Shown here in pieces: positions 1 through 4,506 of a stretch of DNA of 8,884 nucleotides. Both the position numbers and the translations under genes were made by a program. A model generated the notes under the pieces. That model ran no database searches, was not told where the DNA came from, and saw nothing but the letters and a program-made list of their open reading frames with translations. Source of the stretch: Nocardioidaceae bacterium. Its GTDB lineage: Bacteria > Actinomycetota > Actinomycetes > Propionibacteriales > Nocardioidaceae. Position 1 is the first letter of the stretch, and every line of letters begins with the position of its first letter. Location of the stretch: contig JAGQUE010000223.1 in NCBI GenBank assembly GCA_020438665.1, forward strand, positions 2,150 through 11,033. Direction: 5' to 3'.

Positions 1-711
1 ACCATCGCGTGGAACGTCATCGTCCCCATCTTCGTGATCGCACCGGGCCTGTTCACGATCGTGCTGATGCTTCCGTTCCTGCACAACTGGCTCACCCGCG
101 ACCGACGTGAGCATCATCTGCTGCAGCGACCCCGGGACGCCCCGAACCGGACAGCGACGATGGTCGCCCTGATGACCTGGTACCTCGTGATGTTCGTCGC
201 CGGAGGCAACGACATCATCGCCATCCAGTTCTACCTGTCCATCGAACAGATCATCTGGTTCCTGCGCATCGCCTTCTTCGTCGCACCGATCGCGGCCTTC
301 ATCGTCACCCAGCGATGGTGTGTGGCCCTGCAACGCAAGGACAACGAGCGTCTCAAGCACGGACTCGAGACGGGGATCATCTCGCGCGCCCCCTCTGGTC
401 GCTACAGCGAGCGGCATGCCCCGATCCCTCTCGAGCGTGCCTATCGCCTCGGGCTCCGCGAGGCCGCCAGCCCCGCACAGCACAGTGCCGAGACGGCCGA
501 TGGCCTCCCGGCGCCGCGCCGGGCCGAGCGCCTCCGGCGCTCCCTGGTCGCGCAGCAGGACGTCGTGCGGCAGGACCCGCCCCCGTGGCCGGAGGTGGAG
601 GCGGGGCGCCGCGCGGCGCCCCACGATGGGGAGCCGGCAGCCGACGGGCATCAGTTCGACGGCCGTGAGGACCTGGGACGGGCCCCGCTGCGGGGCAAGC
701 CCCGGAGCTGA
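1..711 (+). CDS. qcrB: Cytochrome bc1 complex cytochrome b subunit, 3' part (5' end outside window)
   Basis: This is the C-terminal 236 residues of the cytochrome b subunit of the menaquinol:cytochrome c reductase in the plasma membrane. It passes electrons from menaquinol towards cytochrome c and cytochrome aa3 oxidase. The reading frame is open from base 1, so the GTG at 34 is internal and not a start. Three hydrophobic segments are visible, at about residues 4-28, 52-72 and 86-107 of the fragment. Recognisable actinobacterial QcrB stretches are the REHHLLQRPRDAP loop, the AGGNDIIA motif and the GIISRAPSGRYSERHAP segment after the last helix. The haem-ligand histidines lie upstream, outside the window. 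The last 100 or so residues are a charged, Pro/Ala/Arg-rich cytoplasmic tail typical of actinobacterial QcrB and poorly conserved; its DNA is very GC-rich and full of small palindromes. No further gene of the complex follows, so qcrB probably ends its operon here. Family assignment comes from sequence recognition. Confidence 0.9.
   Translation, partial: TIAWNVIVPIFVIAPGLFTIVLMLPFLHNWLTRDRREHHLLQRPRDAPNRTATMVALMTWYLVMFVAGGNDIIAIQFYLSIEQIIWFLRIAFFVAPIAAFIVTQRWCVALQRKDNERLKHGLETGIISRAPSGRYSERHAPIPLERAYRLGLREAASPAQHSAETADGLPAPRRAERLRRSLVAQQDVVRQDPPPWPEVEAGRRAAPHDGEPAADGHQFDGREDLGRAPLRGKPRS
603..622. repeat. Perfect 20-bp GC palindrome in the qcrB tail
   Basis: The 20 bases are fully self-complementary (10 + 10, starting GGGGCGCCG). 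They lie inside the qcrB coding sequence, in the variable tail. Two shorter hairpins flank the site: a 7-3-7 stem at 526-542 and a 5-5-5 stem at 682-696. The function is unknown. It may be a by-product of extreme GC content in a weakly constrained tail. Confidence 0.6.
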
Positions 712-750
712 CCGCAGATCACACCCGGCACCACCCGGAGGGGTGAGTCG

Positions 751-773
751 CCGCCGCCGTCCCACGGCGACGG
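751..773 (+). terminator. Hairpin between qcrB and aldolase genes, possible terminator
   Basis: A 10-position stem (751-760 with 764-773) has nine pairs, one C-A mismatch and a CCC loop. It lies 39 bases past the qcrB stop and ends 30 bases before the aldolase ATG. No T-run follows, so it is not a canonical intrinsic terminator. It could be a U-less actinobacterial terminator, an mRNA stabilising hairpin or an aldolase leader element. Confidence 0.35.
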
Positions 774-803
774 TGGAGGTACGACGACTCCCGGGGAGAC
801 CAC

Positions 804-1799
804 ATGACCACCACGCACCCACACCTCACCGCCATCGCCGAGCAGCTGACCTCACACGGCCGAGGCATCCTGGCTGCCGATGAAAGCATCGGCACGATGT
901 CGCAGCGCCTCGTCGACGCCGGCGTCGAGCCGACCGAGACCAACCGCCGCGACTACCGGGAGCTGTTGCTCACCGCGCCCGGGCTGAGCACCCACGTCAG
1001 CGGCATCATCCTCAGCGACGAGACGTTCGGCCAGACGCTGTCGGACGGGCGGACGTTCCCGGACGCCGCCCGCGCCCTCGGCATCCTGCCCGGCATCAAG
1101 GTGGACACCGGGACGGTGCCGCTGCCCGACGGGTCCGGCGCCCTCATCACCCAGGGCCTGGACGGCTTGGACGAGCGGCTGTCGTCGTACGCCGAGCGCG
1201 GGGCGGCCTTCGCCAAGTGGCGCGCCGTCATCGACGTCACCACCGTGACCGACGAATCCGCCCGGGCCAACGCTCGGGCCCTGGCCGCCTATGCCGTGGC
1301 CTGTCAGCGTCTCGGCATCGTCCCGATCGTCGAGCCCGAAGTCTTGGCGACCGGCGACCACGAGCTCGCCGCCTCGGCCGCCGCGTCACGGACCGCGCTG
1401 ACCACACTGTTCGAGGAGCTCCGGAGCGCCGGGGTCGACCTCGCCGGGATCGTGCTCAAACCCAGCTTCGTGACGCCCGGGCTCGCCAGCCGCCAGGTGT
1501 CGGCAGCGACGGTCGCGACCGTGACCTGGGACGTGCTGCGCAAGACCGTCCCGGCCGAGCTCACGGGCGTCGCCTTCCTGTCGGGCGGGCACCCGACCGC
1601 ACGAGTGTGCGCCTGGCTGGCGGCGCTCAACGAGGTTCCCGACGTCCCGTGGAACCTCACCTTCTCCTTCGGCCGGGCCCTGGTGAACGACGCGTTGGCC
1701 ACCTGGCACGGCGACCCGTCGCGCACGGCGGCCGCTCAGGAGGCCCTGCTGGCCAACTGTGCCGACGCGGCAGCGAGCACGGCCGTCGTCACGGCCTGA
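804..1799 (+). CDS. Class I fructose-bisphosphate aldolase (Schiff-base type)
   Basis: This 331-residue cytoplasmic enzyme cleaves fructose 1,6-bisphosphate to glyceraldehyde 3-phosphate and dihydroxyacetone phosphate, or makes it in gluconeogenesis, through a lysine Schiff base and without a metal. The main class I motifs are present. GILAADES (21-28) carries the catalytic Asp26, GIKVD (97-101) carries Lys99, and AFAKWR (135-140) carries Lys138. VEPEV (176-180) carries two glutamates. The Schiff-base lysine is Lys219 in IVLKPSFVTPG, FLSGG (258-262) is the phosphate-binding loop, and FSFGR (287-291) carries the phosphate-binding Arg291. Length is slightly below the roughly 340-360 residues usual for this class. 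The C-terminal regulatory tyrosine of the animal enzymes is absent, as expected in bacteria. The ATG is chosen because GGGGAG lies at 793-798, five bases upstream. The gene is separated by 92 bases from qcrB and by a hairpin terminator from the next gene, so it is probably monocistronic. Confidence 0.93.
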   Translation: MTTTHPHLTAIAEQLTSHGRGILAADESIGTMSQRLVDAGVEPTETNRRDYRELLLTAPGLSTHVSGIILSDETFGQTLSDGRTFPDAARALGILPGIKVDTGTVPLPDGSGALITQGLDGLDERLSSYAERGAAFAKWRAVIDVTTVTDESARANARALAAYAVACQRLGIVPIVEPEVLATGDHELAASAAASRTALTTLFEELRSAGVDLAGIVLKPSFVTPGLASRQVSAATVATVTWDVLRKTVPAELTGVAFLSGGHPTARVCAWLAALNEVPDVPWNLTFSFGRALVNDALATWHGDPSRTAAAQEALLANCADAAASTAVVTA

Positions 1800-1887
1800 T
1801 ACGCCCGCGAGCGGGGGGCCGGCCAGCGGCCGATTTCGACACGCTCACGCATGATCACTCAGGCGAGCCGCCGAGCTGCCGATTGCT

Positions 1888-1933
1888 GGGACAACGAGCG
1901 GGTGGCGTGGCAAGCCGCCACCCGCTCGTTCCC
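1888..1933 (+). terminator. Strong hairpin terminator after the aldolase gene
   Basis: A perfect 15-bp stem (1893-1907 with 1916-1930) encloses an 8-base loop. Three more G-C pairs (1888-1890 with 1931-1933) extend it across a 2-base bulge. It lies 89 bases past the aldolase stop. A short T-poor sequence follows, as is common for high-GC actinobacterial terminators. It overlaps the 5' extension of the next reading frame, which argues against translation starting at 1851. The alternative is a leader structure for the downstream membrane protein. Confidence 0.6.
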
Positions 1934-1964
1934 ACACCAGCCTCGAGCCGACAGCGGGGTCGCC

Positions 1965-2672
1965 ATGCACACCTACACCAAGATCTGGGTCGCGGTCGGC
2001 GTACCCATCCTGGCGGCCGGCTCGGCCCTCGCCATGGTGGAGAACGTCGGAGCCGCGGTGCTCCTGTTCGCCTTCGGCGCCATCGCCGGCGCCGTCATCC
2101 ACCTCGATCGCGAGGACGTCGTCCGTGCCGAGGGCGAGCGGAGGCGGCGGTTGGCTCCCCACACCAGTCGGCGGACGGTGGGACCGGCCATCCTCGGCGG
2201 GCTGATGCTCGCCGGGTCGCTCGGCCTGGCCCTCATGGACGGCCAGATCTTCCTCGGCATCATCTTGTTGGCGGCCATCACGAGCCCGTGGGCGGTGCGG
2301 CCGTTGGTCGCCGCCACCCGTCGCGAGAAGGTTCCTGACTATCCACTCGCTGGCGTCATCGACATCGAGTCCGCCCAGCGGCTCTGGGTCGAGGCGACCA
2401 TGAGCATGGAACTGGTGCCGTCGGTGGACATCGAGACGGCACTCGCCGAGCTCCCCCACCTGTCCGACCTCGAGGTCTGCCACGCCTGGCGGCGCAGCTT
2501 CGTCGTCCTGGACTCGGTGTCGAACCCGCGAGACCGGCTGGCGGTGGTCCAGCTCCGGGAGGCCTACCTCGACGAGCTCGACCGGCGCCAACCCCGCGCA
2601 CTGCGCGCCTGGCTCGCCGCCGGTGGCCGGGCCGCCAGCGGGCCGGACAAGTACTTCCGCGACGCGTCCTGA
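1965..2672 (+). CDS. Four-helix membrane protein of unknown function
   Basis: I do not recognise a named family for this 235-residue protein. Hydrophobic segments at about 8-25, 27-46, 72-92 and 95-117 form two helical hairpins, separated by a basic loop with a run of arginines (about 53-70). By the positive-inside rule both termini should be cytoplasmic. Residues 120-235 form a soluble, mostly helical domain with conserved-looking features: VCHAWRRSF (171-179) and LREAYLDELDRR (197-208). It ends with a WLAAGGRAA segment (216-224). The pattern resembles actinobacterial hypothetical proteins seen in genome annotations; this is an impression, not a search result. The frame is open back to an ATG at 1851, but that start would translate through the terminator hairpin, so the ATG at 1965 is preferred. 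Its ribosome binding site is poor (AGCGGGG at 1953-1959), so the start remains somewhat uncertain. It converges on the GAF-ANTAR gene, only 38 bases away. Confidence 0.72.
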   Translation: MHTYTKIWVAVGVPILAAGSALAMVENVGAAVLLFAFGAIAGAVIHLDREDVVRAEGERRRRLAPHTSRRTVGPAILGGLMLAGSLGLALMDGQIFLGIILLAAITSPWAVRPLVAATRREKVPDYPLAGVIDIESAQRLWVEATMSMELVPSVDIETALAELPHLSDLEVCHAWRRSFVVLDSVSNPRDRLAVVQLREAYLDELDRRQPRALRAWLAAGGRAASGPDKYFRDAS

Positions 2673-2710
2673 CCTGACCGGCGGTCCTCCGGAGGGGTGC
2701 TGTCGGCTGC

Positions 2711-3430
2711 CTAGTCCGGGGCCCCCACGTCGGGCAACTGCCTGCTGGTCACCAGCTCGTGGGCGACGTCACGCAGCTTGAGGTTGTGGTCCTGGCTGTA
2801 GCGCGCCAGCACTGAGAACGCCTGGTCGGCGCTCAGCGCATAGCGCTCCATCAGGATCCCCTGCGCCTGACCCACGAGCTTGCGGGCGTCAACGGCCTGC
2901 CAGAGGTTCTCCGTCGTACGCGCGGAAGCCAGCGCCACGGCGGCGTGGCGAGCCAACAGGTGGGCGATGGCCTGGTCGTCGATGTCGAACCGGTCGGGCG
3001 CCCGGTCATAGAGGTTGAGGGCACCGATGGTGGTGGCGCTGGTATAGAGGCGCACGCTCAGCATGCTGCGGATGCCGAGCGCCGCGACCCCGGCCGCCCA
3101 GGCGGGCCAGCGTGACTCGGTGCGGGTGTCGGACACCAGGACGCTATAGCGGTCGCCGATCACGTCGAGGTTGGGGCCTTCACCGGCCTCGATCTGGACC
3201 AGCTCGAGCTTCTCGACCAGGGGGTCGGTGACCGCCTCGGTCTCGATCCGGCGACGCCCGTGGACGAACACCACGCCGGCGAGCTCGCAGCTGACCGCCT
3301 TGAGGGCATAGGCCAGCACCCGATCGACGGTCTCCTCGACGGTCGGGTCGTCGTGCAGGCTGATCGCCAGGTCCGCCAGGTCCTCGGCGACGTGGTCGTG
3401 CCTGCGGGGTGGTGGCCTGTCCGCGCTCAT
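2711..3430 (-). CDS. GAF and ANTAR domain transcription regulator (antitermination type)
   Basis: This cytoplasmic protein of about 239 residues has an N-terminal GAF sensor domain (about 14-172) and a C-terminal ANTAR domain (about 178-233). ANTAR domains bind paired RNA hairpins and prevent transcription termination; GAF domains bind small molecules or act as redox or protein-interaction sensors, ligand unknown here. GAF signatures include the EAGEGPN segment (81-87), IRSMLSVRL (120-128) and IGALNLY (135-141). The ANTAR signature is GQAQGILMERY (187-197), followed by DQAFSVLARYSQ and LRDVAHELV. GAF-ANTAR pairs are numerous in actinobacteria and often stress-related. Three in-frame starts compete. 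The ATG at 3430 lacks a good ribosome binding site. The GTG at 3448 has AGGAGG upstream at about 11 bases. The TTG at 3514 would give 267 residues. The first 15 or so residues are not part of the domain, so function does not depend on the choice. No RNA target hairpin pair is obvious in the window. Confidence 0.88.
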   Translation of the reverse strand: MSADRPPPRRHDHVAEDLADLAISLHDDPTVEETVDRVLAYALKAVSCELAGVVFVHGRRRIETEAVTDPLVEKLELVQIEAGEGPNLDVIGDRYSVLVSDTRTESRWPAWAAGVAALGIRSMLSVRLYTSATTIGALNLYDRAPDRFDIDDQAIAHLLARHAAVALASARTTENLWQAVDARKLVGQAQGILMERYALSADQAFSVLARYSQDHNLKLRDVAHELVTSRQLPDVGAPD

Positions 3431-3492
3431 GTGACTCGATCTAACCACGGGACCCGCGCCCTCCTCTGCGTCGATTGGCCGTGGATCGTCAG

Positions 3493-3516
3493 GATCCCCT
3501 CGAGCCGTGACCAAAC
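3493..3516 (-). promoter_or_regulatory. Possible SigB/SigF-like promoter of the GAF-ANTAR gene
   Basis: On the minus strand GTTT (3516-3513) is followed after 14 bases by GGGATC (3498-3493). This resembles the general-stress sigma pattern of actinobacteria (GTTT, 14-16 bases, GGGTAT), though the -10 element matches only partly. Position fits: about 45-60 bases of leader before the GTG (3448) or ATG (3430) start. It would make the TTG start at 3514 impossible from this promoter. This is motif reading only. Confidence 0.25.
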
Positions 3517-3554
3517 CTAGGGGGCCGCCGGGCGCAGCGCTTCACCCCTAGGGG
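3516..3554. promoter_or_regulatory. Pair of CCTAGG-centred palindromic sites
   Basis: CCTAGG occurs at 3516-3521 and again at 3547-3552, where it sits inside the perfect 10-bp palindrome CCCCTAGGGG (3545-3554). The two cores are 31 bases apart, close to three helical turns, so both would face the same side of the DNA. CTAG is usually a rare tetramer in high-GC bacterial genomes. The sites lie in the divergent intergenic region next to the possible promoter of the GAF-ANTAR gene. They may be operators; the binding protein is unknown. Confidence 0.35.
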
Positions 3555-3589
3555 GGAACCGCGCCGGCCCCTGACACGGGGCACGGCGG

Positions 3590-3614
3590 CACAGGTCACG
3601 GACACAGGTCACGG
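3590..3614. repeat. Tandem 12-bp direct repeat in the divergent intergenic region
   Basis: CACAGGTCACGG occurs at 3590-3601 and exactly again at 3603-3614, with one base between. A degenerate third unit (GGTCACTG, overlapping the second) follows to 3620. The period of 13 bases does not match a whole helical turn. The repeat lies 102 bases upstream of the small membrane protein start. It could be a binding array for a regulator or a local duplication. Confidence 0.45.
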
Positions 3615-3715
3615 TCACTGATCGCGGACGCTCTGCCCACACGCATGCCGGCCCACGGGCCGGGTACGGCGTCAGCAGGGCGAGGCGCGCCCGTGCGAGC
3701 CGAAGGAGACCGACC

Positions 3716-3880
3716 ATGACGATCACCTCGCTGGTGGTGGGCTTCATCGTGATCGCTGGGCTGGTGATCGCCGTCTTTGTGCTCATGTGGCGTCACGACG
3801 CCAGCCGGGCCGACGACATCTCCGGGGACACCGACCGGCTCGACGCCCTGGCCGACGAGCATCGACACCGGCCCGACTGA
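3716..3880 (+). CDS. Small single-pass membrane protein, 54 residues
   Basis: I do not recognise the family. The protein begins MTITSLVVGFIVIAGLVIA, with one hydrophobic helix at about residues 5-24. A polar, strongly acidic tail follows (26-54, many Asp, with His and Arg near the end). A basic WRH just after the helix suggests the N-terminus is outside and the tail cytoplasmic. Evidence that it is real is the textbook AAGGAG at 3703-3708, seven bases before the ATG. The other support is GC-rich third positions with a sharply two-part protein (hydrophobic then charged), unlikely for a random frame. It is too short for common length cut-offs. It stands alone: divergent from the GAF-ANTAR gene and convergent with marR, 51 bases away. 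Small proteins of this build often act as membrane anchors or as modulators of larger membrane complexes, but no partner can be named. Confidence 0.72.
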   Translation: MTITSLVVGFIVIAGLVIAVFVLMWRHDASRADDISGDTDRLDALADEHRHRPD

Positions 3881-3931
3881 CCGCACTCCCAGCCGAGGTC
3901 GGACCGCGGAGCGAGGTCACCGTCGGCGGCC

Positions 3932-4414
3932 TCACAGCAGTCGTTGGAGTGCCTCGATGGCTCCGCGCAGGAAGCGCTCGACCACGCGACGCTCCTCCTC
4001 CGATAGCGTCGCATCGAGCGCGTCGAGCGAGGCGAACATGGGCATCAGGTGGCCGATCACCTCGGCCCGGGCCGAGTCGGTCACCACGACCCGGGTGCGG
4101 CGCCTGTCGTCGGCGTCGCGCTCGCGTCGCACGTGTCCACGCCGCTCGAGGCGGTCGACGATCCCCGATGAGGCGGCCGAGGTGACCTGGAGGTGGCGGG
4201 CCAGGTCGGCGGGGCCGACCTGATGGGCCATCAGCAGCTCCAGCGCCGCCAGCTCGGAGTGGCTCATCTCGGCGCGCCGCGCGACGGCCGGCGCCACCTG
4301 CGCCCCGACGTCGAGCAGCTGCCGCAGGAGCTGGAGCGTCTCGCTGGACGCCCCGGGCGGTACGGCGTCGCCCGGCACCGGGCCGGTGCCGTGATCCTCG
4401 GGCGGGTTGGACAA
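3932..4414 (-). CDS. MarR-family transcriptional repressor, TTG start
   Basis: This 160-residue winged helix-turn-helix protein probably works as a dimer and is likely the local repressor of the divergent MMPL exporter. N-terminal residues 1-22 are Pro/Gly-rich and disordered. A dimerisation helix spans about 24-48. The DNA-binding core runs from SHSELAALELL (51-61) through VGPADLARHLQV (66-77), the recognition helix around TSAASSGIVDRLERRG (78-93) and the wing with ERDADDRRRTRVVVT (98-112). A C-terminal dimerisation helix pair follows (113-160). DRR in the wing is the family hallmark. The TTG start is chosen because AAGGAG (minus strand, 4426-4421) lies six bases upstream; the next in-frame start, a GTG at residue 13, has no comparable site. 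MarR proteins are usually released by phenolic, lipophilic or oxidising ligands; the ligand here is unknown. The same arrangement is known from mycobacterial Rv0678, which represses mmpS5-mmpL5. Confidence 0.92.
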   Translation of the reverse strand: MSNPPEDHGTGPVPGDAVPPGASSETLQLLRQLLDVGAQVAPAVARRAEMSHSELAALELLMAHQVGPADLARHLQVTSAASSGIVDRLERRGHVRRERDADDRRRTRVVVTDSARAEVIGHLMPMFASLDALDATLSEEERRVVERFLRGAIEALQRLL

Positions 4415-4442
4415 ACACTGCTCCTTGGTTAGAGTTCCCTCA

Positions 4443-4488
4443 GTTAGTTGCTAACCATCTTAGTTACCAACTGAGCAACTCGCTCAGT
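4443..4488. promoter_or_regulatory. MarR operator region with three inverted repeats
   Basis: Three inverted repeats crowd the divergent intergenic space. GTTAG-TTG-CTAAC is perfect at 4443-4455. TTAGTT-ACC-AACTGA at 4460-4474 is perfect but for one position. ACTGAGC-AACTC-GCTCAGT at 4470-4488 is a perfect 7-5-7 repeat. The first two share the pattern TTAGTTRCYAAC and are 16 bases apart. The AT-rich stretch must also hold both promoters; I cannot place -35 and -10 elements with confidence. The last repeat ends two bases before the exporter ribosome binding site (AAAGGAGG, 4491-4498). A repressor bound here could block both genes, giving autoregulation. Confidence 0.7.
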
Positions 4489-4506
4489 GTAAAGGAGGAA
4501 CCCCCC

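Noticed and set aside
1817..1831. GGCCG-GCCAG-CGGCC hairpin just after the aldolase stop as its terminator
   Set aside because: Only 5 bp; the 15-bp hairpin at 1893-1930 is far stronger.
1217..2338. 373-residue plus-strand frame across the aldolase and membrane protein genes
   Set aside because: Arg/Gly/Pro-rich low-complexity translation overlapping two convincing genes in another frame.
2686..2695. CCTCCGGAGG palindrome in the 38-base convergent gap as a terminator
   Set aside because: Without a loop it cannot form a useful hairpin as RNA; only a 3-bp stem with a 4-base loop would remain.
735..2699. CCGGAGGGGTG present at both 735-745 and 2689-2699
   Set aside because: An 11-base match in GC-rich DNA of this length is expected by chance; contexts do not otherwise match.
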